A stretch of DNA of 64,000 nucleotides, from assembly GCA_024036415.1 (NCBI GenBank), contig JAMWET010001099.1, forward strand, positions 37,501 through 101,500. The letters run 5' to 3'. Each line of letters starts with the position of its first letter. Positions within the stretch are counted from its first letter, which is position 1. The notes under the pieces were generated by a model. The model worked only from the letters and a program-made list of their open reading frames with translations, was not told where the DNA came from and did no database searches. Both the position numbers and the translations under genes were made by a program. Below are positions 25,503 to 38,120 of the stretch, piece by piece. Source of the DNA: Prochilodus magdalenae (lineage: Eukaryota > Chordata > Actinopteri > Characiformes > Prochilodontidae).

Positions 25503-25920
25503 TTTAGCATACTTGCATTGTCTAAGAATCTGTGCCATGTAAAGGGCTACAAAGGTGACCATTTGGCGAGATCAACATTCAAGAGCATTCACACAGCTGG
25601 CCAGTACAATGCCAGGGGGGGCATCCACCAAATCTGACCCAACTGCGCAATTCTTTGATGCACGAGTGTCTGAACACTGATGTTGCCTACATCCAGAAAC
25701 TTGTCTAGTACATGTCAAATCCAGTCACAGCTGTTATTTGTTCTTGTGGACTTATTACATGGTACGTTTCAGTCATAGGTAAGTCATTTTTTTGTCCTTT
25801 GATCTTACATCAGAAATTTTGAACTTCCTCCAGTGCAGTCCAGATGTGATCCAGTAGGGTATAATGGTCGGTAACCTAAATCTAAATGGATCCTATCAAA
25901 CTGAGGTTCAAAAGTGTGGA
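25503..25920 (+). repeat. Duplicated block B, copy 2
   Basis: Matches 22947-23364, including 'gtgccatgtaaagggctaca' and 'tggcgagatcaacattcaag'; it differs by a short deletion near 25600 and scattered substitutions. Confidence 0.9.
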
Positions 25921-27060
25921 AGTATGGGCTTGCACAGCCATTTAGCTTCTTTGACTCCTCGTAGAGTGTTTTGTGGGAGTGTTCAGTTTGGGTTAGCAAT
26001 GAGCTGCAGGTTGGGTAGAATTTGATCCCTAGTGGTTTTTGGGGTGATGGTAAATTTTCAAGATGCCACCAAGTCATGAGACACCCAGATTCGTACTCTG
26101 GTAGAAAAAGGTATATAAGTCGCGTAGCATAACCAAAGCTTAAGCTGAGCGCTGGACATTGAAGTCAGAAAGCCGATGCCACATTCCCTTATACTGTTTG
26201 GACTGCGTGACGCTGGCTGTGTGGGGGTGCCGGTGAGGTCTATCTGGGTCTTTCATGTTGTGTGTGTGTATTTTTTTCTGATCTCCGTTTACTGCTCTCG
26301 TTTGTGTAGATGTGTATGCATCTACCCCCCCACCCCACTCCATGGTAGATGGTATCAGTACAAGAGTGGTAACCGGGGCTGCTTGGATCCACAGCGACGC
26401 CTCTTCCATTCCCCCTTTGATTCGCTCAGCTGGGTCCCAGTGGCTACTCTCAGCAAGCTCCAAAATTACACACTAATCTCTCTCCCACACTCACTCTACA
26501 AAAGATCTGATCATTCGCTGCTCAATTATGCAGTAGCACCTCAAAACTCTCCATGCCGCTCCACAAGTGCACAGAGGAAAGACAAGTAAAGATAATGAAA
26601 CTGGAGTTAAAGTCAGGGGAAGGAAATACAAGGCAAACCCGAACGAACAGGGCACAGAACAGACAAGAACGCATACAACCAAAGCAGACAAGAAGCACAA
26701 ACACCTATCTTGCACTTGCACTGATTTGCCATTTTGTCAGGTACACCTAACGCATGCGGTCTCAATAATAAAGGAGACAGAATGTATTCTTTGGGTCGAT
26801 GACACCTTAAGTTCCTTGAAGAACCTTTCAGTGGATGATCCTTGAAAGAGCCTAGTGAAGCTCAAAGAGTCTCCACCTAATGGAAAGGTTCTACACCAAA
26901 AGCACCATCAAGGAACCTTTACTTTTAGAAGTGCAAGTGTGGTTTACACATATAGCATTTGTCGCTATGTCCTCACTCGCTCAGTCAGAAAGGAACTATA
27001 GGACCACTGCTAACCAGACATCGTTTGGGCGATGGACCACTCTTAGTGACACCACACCAG
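25921..27060. other. Non-coding intron; AGAACC-type repeat traces
   Basis: No gene recognised. At 26800-26935 the phrases 'gaagaacctttcagtgg' and 'aaggaacctttac' resemble the dispersed 'ggttcttcaggggttcttta' repeat at 28085-28140. Confidence 0.4.
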
Positions 27061-27064
27061 ACAC

Positions 27065-27480
27065 CTCTGGCTGAAACATACCTAATACCTCCACGAGCAC
27101 CAATAACAGCTAAGATAGGATGTGCCATGGACGGGACAGGTTTCTGGATGTAGCCACATCAATGTTCCGAAACTCAAAGAATTGTGCAGGTGGACCAGAT
27201 CTGGCGGATGCCATCCCTGGCCCGATTCCGAGGAGAATTCCCTGTAGACCAGGATTTTACCACTGCTGGTAGACCTGTATAAACATACGCTTCCATACAC
27301 CTGCAGATTCAGCTGCTTCCTTCACACTATGGTCTTTGGCCACGCCCACACGCAGTCTCTCCTTTTAACCAATCAATAAAATCTGCTCTGGAGCCATTTT
27401 CCACACATTGAAAGAGACATTCCCTGCACTGTAGCACCTCTTCCCAATCTATGGATCCCGTCACTCACACCCCACAGGTA
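27065..27480 (-). pseudogene. Tc1-like family C remnant
   Basis: The complement of 'cagctgcttccttcacacta' encodes the VKEVAESA-type stretch, and the flanks match 17535-17950 and 34660-35050 over almost the full length. No catalytic block. Confidence 0.7.
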
Positions 27481-28395
27481 TTTATAGCCTGTTTATCATG
27501 TTCTTAGAAAAGCAGTGGGAGTAGAATGTTCCTCTAAAAGCTTTACCTTCAGTCACCATGTGCAATGCTAAAATCAGCCAGAGGACTACAAACAGGAAGT
27601 GGGCACTGGATTGTGGGAATGGGGAAGGATGAAAAGCATGTTCTTTGGAAGAATGAACAGTGATGCAGATTCAAAGGTGGTGGGGTGAAAAGGTGGCAAC
27701 ATGCTCTGCTTAAGGCGAGGTCGAAGGTCACTCTGAAACGTAGATACTGGCTTTCAGACTGCTTGGAAACACTCCGGACTGGTGTGACACGTTCCGTGTT
27801 CTTCTGTCTGACAAACAGACAAAAGGACATACAAGCCCTTTTTACTGTGGACTACTTTAGAACAGTGAGGAGAACGGTGCTGGGCCTTTCAGCTCAGTTT
27901 CAGCCTCTAGCTTTATCCAAGTCCAACTCTATCACATAAAACCATGACGTAAGCTTTGAATAGAACTATTCAGGATACACACGCACACTGCCTTGCTCTA
28001 AAACTCATCATTTGGTGATTTCAGCACATTTATTTTAAGACACTTGAAGCTGCTCCTATCAAGTTTTGCTTACTCTTAAAGAAGATGGTTCTTCAGGGGT
28101 TCTTTAGTAAAGAAAACATTGTATATAGAACCATAACAACTCAATCACAATATTTGATAGTCACTTATTACTGAACATGTACTCAGTCTGTTGATGGTAT
28201 AATACAGTACAGGAATCCACTGTCTATTCTTTACTTATGAGACTATGAGTCTAAGAGATGTACAGAGAGGTCTTGGTCCAGGGGCAAGACTCCTAATGCT
28301 ACATTCACCTACCACTTAGCATGAGTCATTACAGATAAGATCATCTGGATAGTCATTATGAGATTATTATGATTATGATAAAAGCTACTATGAAA
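27481..28395. other. Non-coding intron, short dispersed repeat at 28083-28142
   Basis: Mostly unique. The 28083-28142 piece 'gatggttcttcaggggttct' plus 'tatatagaaccataacaac' is a common fish dispersed repeat. Confidence 0.5.
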
Positions 28396-28508
28396 TATCA
28401 TTCGTGTCCAAAGAAAGACATGTAGCTCTAGGATTTTGTCCTCTCCTGTAAAGTTGCCATTTTGGAGATGTTTTTTTTTTTTTTTTTTTTTTTTACAGCA
28501 TTGATACG
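28396..28508 (-). mobile_element. Deleted copy of the 255 bp TIR element
   Basis: Has 'tatcattcgtgtccaaagaa' at the left and, after an internal deletion, the complement of 'aaaatggcaactttacagga', as in the copies at 47264-47516 and 57869-58122. A T-run of about 24 bases has grown at 28471-28494. Confidence 0.65.
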
Positions 28509-29268
28509 TGAATATGGGAGGAAATATGAATATTGCTCCTCCGTCTAAATTCATATTTCCTCAATAAAACAGGAAAAAATAGTTTTCTTTCAAAGTCGAA
28601 AATAATGAATCATAACACAGTGCAACGTGTCATGCAGTAGTAAAACGGCTCATGCATGTAGTTATATTAGGTTAGTGTAGGTTGGAATTCCATGTCCTTT
28701 CTAGCCTCTATAGAAATATTAATCATATAAATCATATTCCTTAAACTTACATGCCTGCAGTGCATCACTCTATCATTAGGGTGATGGGAGTTTTGCCGGT
28801 GCTCCATAAGGCTAGGCCAACTTCACAACAGGCTCTAAGAAGGAATGCGTTTGTGAGCAGGACATGTACTGGGACATGTGTTGGTGTTGAAGAAGCAGGT
28901 GTCTGGCCATACAGCATACTGAGCTTCAAGGTCAGGGTCTCCAACGACAGGATATAGCTGCGGGCCCCCACCCACCAGGTCCCTTCCCATGTGCTGCCTT
29001 GTTTCAGGAGGGTCATCTGGGACAGGACTTTCTCTATGGCTCCCTCACTCCTTTTCTTCCACCGTCTGACAGACCAAACAAGGGGAGAGCAGGCCTCCAA
29101 GCCAGGGGTGGCTGTGTTAGTGTGTCTGGCCCGTGGCTGAACAGATTAAAGCTAATAGCAGGCAGAGGAAATCCTCGCTGTGAATCCCTGGCACCGGGGT
29201 CCCTGTGTGTCAGCGATAAGGCGAAAGGGCCAGGAGGAAAAAAAGGAAAATCAGCATGTTCTGTCGCA

Positions 29269-29321
<53 letters not shown>

Positions 29322-29900
29322 AGTGTCGGGACTAAAAAAGGCTTCTTCAAAGCCATTAGGAAGGTCCCTCCTCAGCGCAATTCCAGAGCGAGGGATGACG
29401 AAGGGGGAGAAAAAAGACAGAGAGAACTCTACAATGTCGGAGCGCCGTGCTTTTCAGATTTCAAACGCTGGCTGGCGAAGGAGAGGAGGAACGAGGGGAG
29501 AGAGGTGCGAGGAGAGGGATGAAAGCAAGGAGAGTGAGAGACGGGTGTTGGAAAGCGAAGATCAAAGAACTGATAGAGACCTGTGGCTCTGGTACTTACT
29601 TCGGTTCTGTGTTGGGTGCATGTGAGTGCAGGAGAGTGGGGGGAGTGAGATAGGGAGGAAGAGGTAGGAGTGGGCAATATGATGATGTGCTATTATCATC
29701 ACGATCAACTACATAAAAGGGAAACGCTGCAACCTGCCAAGCAACAGCAGTCTCTGTCAATCAGCTGTGCTAGCCTCTGTTCTGCTAGGTAGAGGTGTGC
29801 TGGGGTAAACGGATAAAGAAGTGAATGAGAGGTTCTATTATGATATGACCCGGGACAGCTATTAACACTACCTAACACAGTTATAGGCATTACCTAATAC
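28509..29900. other. Non-coding intron with a (CT)n tract
   Basis: A CT microsatellite occupies 29272-29321, and 29390-29670 is purine-rich. ORFs over it are artefacts of the repeat. Otherwise unremarkable. Confidence 0.5.
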
Positions 29901-29904
29901 GCTC

Positions 29905-30457
29905 CGAGCAGTAATGGCCTCCATGAGTTATCCTACTAGCGCCAGCACCATTGGCACACAACTGCACGACGCAGACTGTTACAACGACTGCCCATAACTC
30001 CACGTCAGCTTCGCCAAAGACTGGAATGGTGTCGTGCCAGACTGTCATGGAGTGACTCAGAATGGCAGCGGGTCATCTTCAGTGACGAGTGAGTCCAGCT
30101 TTTGTCTTGGTGGAGACGACCAACGAATCTGCACCAGGGTCAGCACCAAGATGAACGGTTTGTTGTCACATGTCCAGAAGACCTGGTGTCACTCCACCTC
30201 CACACCTACCGCACCATCTGCAGGAACTGTGTGAGGATATTCAAGCTGCATGGGATGGATTATCACAGGACACCATTAGGAACCTCTACAACTCCATCCT
30301 AAGACAACTAGCATGTTGAGAGACGGACTTCTGTATGTGTAGCTCAATAAATATTAATCATATCAGTCTAAACTGATCATCATTTATTGTTCCTGGTCAC
30401 CTTTATCTTCCTTCCTAATGGCATTGGCAATGACACTTCCTTCTGGGTGCAGCTATT
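29905..30457 (+). pseudogene. Tc1-like family A transposase remnant, most complete 3' half
   Basis: Reads through EWQRVIFSDE at about 30060, then a four-base insertion and a stop, and later text encoding AAWDGLSQDTIRNLYNSI at about 30245-30300, followed by the element end 'tagctcaataaatattaatc' and 'ttgttcctggtcacctttat'. Several frameshifts; non-functional. Confidence 0.8.
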
Positions 30458-30780
30458 CAGCAAGAAGGGCCTGGGTTTGATTCCCAGCTGGGGCGTCCGG
30501 GGTCCTTGCTGTGTGGAGTTTGCATGTTCTCCCCATGCCTACGCTGGTTTCCTTCAACAGTCGATAGACATGCTATCAGAGATGCTCATTTGCCCCATAA
30601 GTATGAATGTGTATGTGTATAGACATCTTCGTATCTGCCCAGTGATGGACTGGTGACCTTTCCATGGTGTTTCCTTCACCTGGTCTTCAGCCCAGTGAGT
30701 GCTAGAAATGGCTCCAGCCATGACCCAGAAAGAAGGCTGCTCAGAAAATGAATAAATGAATGAGTGAATGAATGAATGCA
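30458..30780 (+). mobile_element. SINE/LINE-tail retroposon with (GAAT)n end
   Basis: It opens in 'cagcaagaagggcctgggtt' and 'tgattcccagctggggcg', continues 'gtgtggagtttgcatgttct' and 'ccccatgcc', then the L2-type tail 'gtgatggactggtgaccttt' to 'gctccagccatgacccagaa', ending in (gaat)n at 30745-30778. The 5' end is cut by the neighbouring Tc1 copy. Confidence 0.8.
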
Positions 30781-31400
30781 ATGGTTGCCCTTGGCGTGCT
30801 CATGTGGGGCTTGGACCTGGATTTGCCTGAAGATCCTTTGTTACAGTGGTCATGGTAAAAGGAGCAAATCTGAACGGACTGATCTAAAGTGAATGGAATT
30901 CAATATGCTGCACCACACCTCCGACCCTGGCCCCACTGTGGCTTTCCGATGCTCCACTCTTGATTAAGTTCTGGCACCGGGCCTGGTGTACATGCCTGTA
31001 TCCCTGGCTGCATGCGTGTCACAACATGAGAACGCCCCTTATGCACCAGTGGTTCAGAGAGGAGAACATGTCACTTCACCACTGTGACCTTTCTTTTCCT
31101 ATATCCTCTATTTGTTCTTTCCTACTGACACTCGGCTTTAATTATCCTCCCGTCCACCCCTCCCCGTCTCTCTCTCTCCTCCTCCCTCTCTCCTTCAGCA
31201 CTATGTGGACTGTGACTGCCGACATCATCACTAATTAAAGAGTCATGAAGCAGTCATCTCTGAAAAGCCAGCCATGCTAAACATATTAAAACAGTCCTGT
31301 GACTCTGACTCGAACGCCGCCATAGGTTAATAAACACTACCTTGAGCTGTCAAATGTTTCATTTAGCATGAACCAAAGCCTCATTTCAGACTCGCTCAAT
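30781..31400. other. Non-coding intron, no recognised element
   Basis: Nothing recognised; a pyrimidine-rich patch at 31140-31195. Confidence 0.45.
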
Positions 31401-31404
31401 CAAA

Positions 31405-31570
31405 TGCACTACCAGTCAAAAGTATGGATACACGTCCCTAATAGGCTTTGCTTGTTTTACTATATTCTGCATCAATTCATGTTCACAGTGCTGTGGATTT
31501 AAATGGTAAAATAAAAACCAAGACCCAATAGAAATGGTCCAAAACGACATGGACTAAAACTACACTCATC
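31405..31570 (+). mobile_element. Tc1-derived terminal fragment
   Basis: 'ccagtcaaaagtatggatac' is a terminus typical of a fish Tc1/MITE family; its inverted form closes the region at 5150-5170. Confidence 0.6.
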
Positions 31571-31574
31571 AAAG

Positions 31575-32030
31575 GTTGCACCCAGTTGCATCTAGAAGGG
31601 GGATTGGAGTGCTATTGGAAGGAAGATAAAGGTGACCAGGATCAATAACTGATGATAAATTTAGACTGATATGATCAATATTTATTGAGCTACACATACA
31701 GAAGTCTGTCTCTCAGTATGGCGTTGGGACCCCGTGTTTGCTAACCCAACATGCCAGACGTCTCGGCATGGAGCTGTAGAGGTTCCTAATGGTGTCCTGT
31801 GATAATGCACCTGGTGCGGCAGATGGGGTGGAGGGTACAGAGCAGATTGGACACTGTTCAAATCTTTGCACTGACCACGGTGCCTCCACACAGGGATGCG
31901 TTGGTCGTCTCCACCAAGACTAAAGCAGGACTCTTCACTGAAGATGACCCGCTGCCATTCTGAGTCACTCCATGACAGCCTAGCACGACACCATTGCAGT
32001 CTTTGACAATGGTGACATGGTGTTAGGGGC
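31575..32030 (-). pseudogene. Tc1-like family A remnant
   Basis: The 3' end 'gatcaatatttattgagcta' sits at about 31672, and the catalytic block appears in complement at 31930-31965 (gaagatgacccgctgccatt). The middle is shortened relative to 29905-30457. Confidence 0.75.
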
Positions 32031-32034
32031 AGTG

Positions 32035-32345
32035 GTTAGGGTAGCCATCCGTCCCGTAAAATACGGAATCGTCCTTTATTTGGCAATTAAATGCTGCATC
32101 CCGTAATAAACTTCCGTATTTCCATAAATGGTCGATATGCACGTTGGTCTCACACACACGACTGACCACATTCCCCCCTACCACACCATACCCCCGCCCC
32201 ACCCCCGGACTCGAACATGGGACCCGCTTTGTTCCCTATTACTGTAAATGTCCAATAAACACTCGATTTCAAACACGTCACTCACACGTGACCACGCCCC
32301 CCCGACCTTTATTTTCATTTCTGAAAGGTGGCAACCCTAGCAGAT
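32035..32345 (+). repeat. TACGGA-type dispersed repeat, copy 1
   Basis: Shares 'cccgtaaaatacggaatcgt', 'cgtatttccataaatg', 'ctgtaaatgtccaataaaca' and 'cgccccccc'-like ends with 45768-46025. Confidence 0.75.
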
Positions 32346-33190
32346 ATTGTAACAGTCTGAATGACTTCCTGAACACATGCATATGCACTATTAATACTCA
32401 CTCCAGGTCTAACGCCAAGAAATGACCCATCCTGTCTGGCCTGATGCTATTGCAAGATATGGCTTAATTGGGTGCCCATCCCAGCTTGATCACCAAGGTC
32501 CATTCACTTTCCTACTGTCCAGAAAGCCTCCCTGGCATGTCCTAGTCCCTCTCCTGCCTAGCCATTTCTGCACAAACACTGACTAGAACTATTTCATATC
32601 TTAGACAACAGTCATACATCTCACGGTACACGCTTGACCCAAGTAACACACGTACAATACAATAAGCAGTCCGTTTCGCACGGGGGGCCGTTTGCATACC
32701 GAAGCTTCTATGCCCCTGAGAGAATATACTCCCCCCTCTTGGCAGCCACCACAGTATCCTACATTTAAAAGGTTTCTTTTAGGCTTCTCTCATAAACTTA
32801 AAAGCTCAGTACACTTCAGGAGATGTTGGCCGGCTACACAGGCCATCAGCCAACAAGTCATGCATGTATAAGCCTCCTGTAACTGCAGCTGCTGTATTAC
32901 AACTCAACCAGAAGATAGACTGTGTGTGTGTTCTTCCATTTACTGCAGTCTCTGAATTCTTTCTGGATGGTACAGAATGGGGAACGCAGACACAGCTGCT
33001 AGTATCTTTCAGTGCTGTTCAAACAGAACTATAGGCACATCCTTATTCAGCATGGACAATCCACACTTCCTTTTGTCTGATTGGTCAGCATCGGTGAGCT
33101 AGAGGATGTAATTTAAACTTTTTCGTACCTCACTATTCACGTATCGCCAAACGAATACATGCACAGATAGCTTCACCCAGAAGCAATGAA
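32346..33190. other. Non-coding intron, no recognised element
   Basis: No gene or repeat recognised. Confidence 0.45.
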
Positions 33191-33194
33191 ACAT

Positions 33195-33665
33195 GGTGGG
33201 TAGGTTTGACATCGGGAGACATGTGAGAAGTTTCACGCTCGGCTGTGCATTTGACGTAAGCAAGGACGGGCCTCTTCGCTGTACCTGACTGACCCATTCA
33301 GTGAGCAGTGATGCCCACTGTGGTCAACACTAATGGTTGGTTGTCATGCATCATATGTCCAGAAGGCCTGGTGTCCCTCCACCTCTACCCCTACTGCAAC
33401 ACCTGCAGGTATGGGGTGTGAATGTCCTCCTGAATACGGGAGATTGCAATTTCATGCCGAGACGTCTGGCATGTTGTGTTAGCAAACACTGAACCCTGAC
33501 GCCATACTGAAAGACAGACTTCTGTATGTGTAGCTCAATAAATATTGATCATATCAGTCTAAATGGTTCATCCATTATTGTTCCTGGTCACCTTTATCAT
33601 CCTTCCCAACAGCACTGCAATCCCACACCTCCTTCTGGGTGCAGCTCTTCTTTTGCTGATGAGTG
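33195..33665 (+). pseudogene. Tc1-like family A remnant, catalytic block deleted
   Basis: Starts 'gtgggtaggtttgacatcgg' and 'cgtaagcaaggacgggcc' as in 5733-5800, then jumps to 'catatgtccagaaggcctgg' and the family 3' end. The VIFSDES block is missing. Confidence 0.75.
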
Positions 33666-33799
33666 TATATCAGCGAGATGTACGGTCAAGTCGAAGTTAC
33701 CATGAGAAACGGGAGGCATGGAGGTGTGTCCCACATGTGCAGCACAGAGCACAGCCTGGTCAGATATGTAAATATAAGACAAACGTAGAGGTTAAATTA

Positions 33800-34620
33800 A
33801 AAAAGCCTGTGAGCTGGGAATGAGAACCTCCAAGGTGGGTGCTTCGTGTGGCTGGGAGCCTAACAGCCTGTGGGGAAAAGCTGTTCTGCAACCTGGAGGA
33901 TCTATACCGTGGATGCTGCAGAAGCTCTTCTCTGCCAGACGGAGGAAGAGATGGCAGTTTGTGGAGGAGGTAGGAGGAGTCCGCCACAATGGGCGAGGTC
34001 TTGTGGATGCAGTGAGTCTGAAAAATGTCCTGGATGGAGGGAAGAGAGATGCGAATAATGCACCCTGCTGTCCACACAAAGAGTCCTGTGGTCAGTGGCA
34101 GGGCATTTCCCTAAGCAGATGGTAATACCACTGGTCAGAACTCCTTCAGTGGTGCAGAGGATGAGTGTGAGCCTCTCTCAGTCTGTCCAGGTCAGGTCCT
34201 CTGCAAGGTGGACACCAAGAAAAAAGCCTGGCACTCTTGACTGTGTATGCTGCAGAAGCTCTTGCCAGCTGGAGGAGGAGAGAACAGTTTGTGGGAGTGA
34301 AGTGAGGAGTCAGCCTCTATGATGGCGGAGGCCTGGTGGATGCAGTAAGTCTGGAAAATGTCCTGGATGGAAAGGAGAGGGGTGCTGATAGTGCACTCTG
34401 CTGTCCACACAAAGAGTCTTGTGATCAGCAGCTTGGCAAACCAGATGGTAAAACCACTGAACCCTCTCTTAATGGTGCAGAGGATGAGTGTAGGCCTTTC
34501 TCAAACCATATAAGGAAGTACAGACATTGCTGGGCTCTCTTGGCTAGGGGCACTGGTGTGGGCTGTCCAGGTCAGGTTCTCTGAAAGGTGGAGGCCAAGA
34601 AAGCTGGCACTCGACTCTCA
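33800..34620 (+). repeat. Retroelement-like sequence in two diverged copies
   Basis: 'gatgctgcagaagctcttct' (33912) and 'tatgctgcagaagctcttgc' (34247), then 'gtggatgcagtgagtctg' versus 'gtggatgcagtaagtctg', and 'gctgtccacacaaagagtc' twice. The second copy ends in 'ttgctgggctctcttggcta' and 'gtgtgggctgtccaggtcag', phrases I associate with fish non-LTR retroposon 3' regions. Confidence 0.6.
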
Positions 34621-34659
34621 GTAATGGTACATGGTTGATGGTTAAAGATGCTGTAACCA

Positions 34660-35050
34660 AAATAGTATTTGCATGAATGAGTGTTCAGACACTCTTACAT
34701 CAAAGAACTGGTCAGTTGGTCCAGATTTGGTGGATGCTTTTCCTGGCACAATTCCGACTAGAATGCCTGTAGACTGGGATTGTATCCACTGCTGGTAGAC
34801 CCGTATGACCGTACGCTTCCATACACCTGCAGATTCAGCTACTTCCTTCACACTATGGTCTTTGACCACGCCCAAATGTAGTCACTCCATCTGCTTCAGA
34901 GCCATTTTTCACACATGGAACGAGACATTCCCTGCAGTGTACCACCTCTTCTCAATCTATGGATCCCGTCACTCACACCCTACATCTATTTATCATCACA
35001 CCCTTCATTTTTGTGCAGTGCCATCTGCAGGAGCCTGAAGTTACTACAAC
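34660..35050 (-). pseudogene. Tc1-like family C transposase N-terminal remnant
   Basis: Translation from 34875 reads MGVVKDHSVKEVAESAGVWK then RTVIRVYQQWIQSQSTG, the clearest helix-turn-helix-like copy of this family in the window. It stops at 34642 without a catalytic domain. Confidence 0.75.
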
Positions 35051-35169
35051 CTAAAGCACACACAGTGACGCATTTTGTGTCTGGTGAGCTTATCTGGAGA
35101 TTAATAACCTTATAATGAGCTTACAGCAATCTCAAAATTAGAATTATTAGATCTATCAAATAGATATAG

Positions 35170-35375
35170 TGAACCTACACGTGGTGAAAGGGATAACACC
35201 ACTAGTTGCCAGGGAGCTACCACCCCATATGGGAGACTGGGGTTCAAAACCTGGTATAGGTAACGATGCTGTAGTACACCCACAGAGTCCTTGGGCAAGC
35301 ATCCTAACAGTATGCTGGCCTATGATAATATAAAGCCACTCTGGATAAGAGCGTCAACTGAATACCACAACTTTA
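35170..35375 (+). mobile_element. tRNA-derived SINE, degraded copy
   Basis: The head is weak, but 'gggataacaccactagttgc', B-box-like 'ggttcaaaacc', 'gagtccttgggcaagc' and the tail 'gccactctggataagagcgt' follow in the right order. Confidence 0.8.
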
Positions 35376-37840
35376 GCATGTCTGCTGAGCTTTATATGTC
35401 GCATGCTGATGATGGTAAAAGAGTTGTAGTAATTCAGGATAAATTAAATCTGCGGACTAACTTGCCTAACCACTTAATCTAACAACTTCTGCAACCTAAC
35501 TTCCTTTGAAACTGTGAACAGTCTGAGCCTAGTCGTCTCAAGATTGGATCACTTCACATCAAGCGACCCTAAATGTCTTGGTTTACCCATCTTAACCATC
35601 GAGTTATGCAGACATCTTGAGAAATCATTGGAATTCCCATTTGAGGTTATGAAAAGCGTGTGTTCAGTAAATACAGAGCTGGGCTACGACACTACAGACA
35701 GCAATGTACAAACAGAACACAGCTAATACCCTTCAACTGCTACTTCCCAGAAATGCTAACTCCAGTTCGCTAAGCCGTTTTCCCTTCTGTGCACTACGGT
35801 TATCTTATTACTTCCATCTTCCCTTCAAACTCCTAGATGCTTCTGGATGGCCATCTTGTGTGATTTCTTTCAGCATATCACTTTATTCGATTTCTGTGAC
35901 ATATACGCCATGTTTTTGTGTTGATATAGATTCATTTAGTAAGGACAATCTATAAGCACACACCAGCTCTGAACGCGCTTTGTGCTTTTTCATACCCTAA
36001 TATGATTATATTTGTATCAAGTGTCATGAGGCAAGAAACCATTTATCCCGGGAAGCACTACATCTCTGCATTCGCTGCTTCAGAGCTATACGTAGGAGTA
36101 ATTTAGCAGGAGTCGCCAAAGGCTTTCTGTGTTGACGTGTCCGCATCAATAGAACTCAACTACTCAATGGAGCAGCTTTACAAACTCCTGGTTTATTATA
36201 TTATGTGAACACGCATCCAATCAGGAGGCCACAGAATTTAGGGCTTTTTCCATTTTGTTCTAACTGGTTTACTATCGGCTCATTTACTGTTTCTGAGCTC
36301 TCTGATAAAAAAAAAAACACCAAAAACATGAAGCACAAAAAGTATCCAAAAGTACAAAGCTCAGAAGTTGCCAAAACCCAAAACAGAAATCTCAAAAATC
36401 ACAACGCCTAGAAGTATCTCAAAAATAAAATTTAAAAAAGCCCAGAAGACATTCAGAATGACACAAAAATGAAACACCAAGATTACCAAGGTAGCAAACG
36501 GCTTATGAGACCAATAGACAAACACCTAGGGAAGGGAAGGCTATTTAAAGAGAAGGATAATTGGCTGGGATAGGGAGCAGGTAAGAGGGGACAGGTGTGA
36601 GAGGGGACAGGTACAGGAGGGGCTAGGTGAAAGGGAGCAGGAGCAAACTTCATCAGAACTCCGGTGAGGTTGACCTCTGGTGGCCGGCATGAGAAGTGTG
36701 CCGAAAGTGCATCTCTTGGGTAGACCTGACCACCATGGAACCAGATTTTCTCCCCTTCAGGATGATACTATAGTATGCAGAATAGGCCACTGATGGCACA
36801 CGCATAGGCCTTGTCCACCTCTGATGACGTACCCTTTGACTGATGCAATCGCAGACTGGTTTCATGAATTACACCAAGGCTCTACAAAGCCTGAACAGAA
36901 CCAGTTTGGTTCTTTTGGTTGAAAACAAAACAGGCACTGTAAACTGAACCATATGGCACCTTTTAGCCTTCGTATTCATTCACTGTTGTCTAAAGACTGT
37001 CATAAATTAGCAGACGTGTGGGCTGTGAGAATGAGAAATGGGTCTAACCTCAGTGTATTCCACACAAACTCTGAAAAACACTGTTTAAGATGTGTAAAAA
37101 TAGTCACACTCATTAAGCCGACTCAAGTTTGGGCTGTAGAATAAGGGATTTGTTTTCGCTCAGAGAGAAAGAGAGAGAGTCGGTATCACTGGTTTAAATG
37201 CACTAATAATTTCAACATGTGCTAATGGCTCTGATATATCTGCCACCATGAGCCCCACCACCCCCACCCCAGTAGCCTGTTTGACTGTTAAACTGAAGAC
37301 TGAACACACTCGTTCGACTCACGCGCTCTTTTCTTGGTTAATTAAAGTGGGCCATTCGGTAAGATTAAGGCATCTGGTGTCCATGCATTAATTGCATGTC
37401 GTACCCTGTTTTTAATTTAACAACGGCAAAGCTGCTGAAAAAGGAAGATCCTGAAAGGTTTGTTTGCATGGCATGATGCAAGTTTAGCCCTGAAAAAACC
37501 AAAGGGTGCCTTAGGCCTGTGTCTCTGTCTGCTGTATCTGTAGCAGTTAATCGATTACCATGGTGACGGATATCAATGCTTTCACAATGGTGCTGCAGTG
37601 TATAAGTTCAATGGCTCTATGTATTGTTGGTGGATTTTGCCATTTGTAAAACCATTTGTTACCCTCAGGGCGGAGCTGCATTCACGGAACAGAACTTTTT
37701 CTGGGTTTACGTACAGGATCTGAATTCTAGGAAAGGGCTATATAGCTGTGGGTTAAAGGTCAAATACCTTTAGGCTATTTTTGGTTATGAGAGTTGACCG
37801 TCTGGTGAAACAACACCAACATACCTAGTTCCAGGACTAC
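35376..37840. other. Non-coding intron; A-rich at 36300-36480
   Basis: No gene recognised in 2.5 kb. The A-rich part (many 'caaaa' words) and short GGACAGGT repeats near 36580-36615 are the only structure seen. Confidence 0.45.
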
Positions 37841-37844
37841 ACCC

Positions 37845-37970
37845 CTCGTCCAGATACTGTTTTCAGACAGGAACTGAGTCTCAACTGCGAACGCCTTGAA
37901 ACATAAACTGCTCAATCCCTTGTCTTGTCTCCTGGCTGTCCCTTCGGTGGACAAGCAAGAAAAGGATCAA
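37845..37970 (+). repeat. LTR-end-like fragment, related to 41455-41610
   Basis: 'aactgcgaacgccttgaaac' with 'ataaactgctc' and 'gtctcctggctg' parallels 'aactgcgatcgccttgaaat' with 'aaactactcc' at 41538. Both hold an AATAAA/CATAAA-type signal. Confidence 0.45.
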
Positions 37971-38004
37971 CTTCAATGGACAACAAACTATACTATACAA
38001 TAGA

Positions 38005-38120
38005 CATACACTGCTGGGTCTGATCCACACCCACCAGCGTAATACACACTAATACACCACCACCACCACATCAGTGTCACTGAGAATGATCCACCACCCA
38101 CATAATACCTGCTTTGTGTA

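Noticed and set aside
28999..29625. 208-codon ORF around the CT tract
   Set aside because: Driven by the CT repeat and purine-rich flank; no motif, no splice context and no support on the other frames.
33820..34125. 101-codon ORF as a possible nested gene
   Set aside because: It lies inside a retroelement-like duplicated block (33800-34620) and has no recognised domain.
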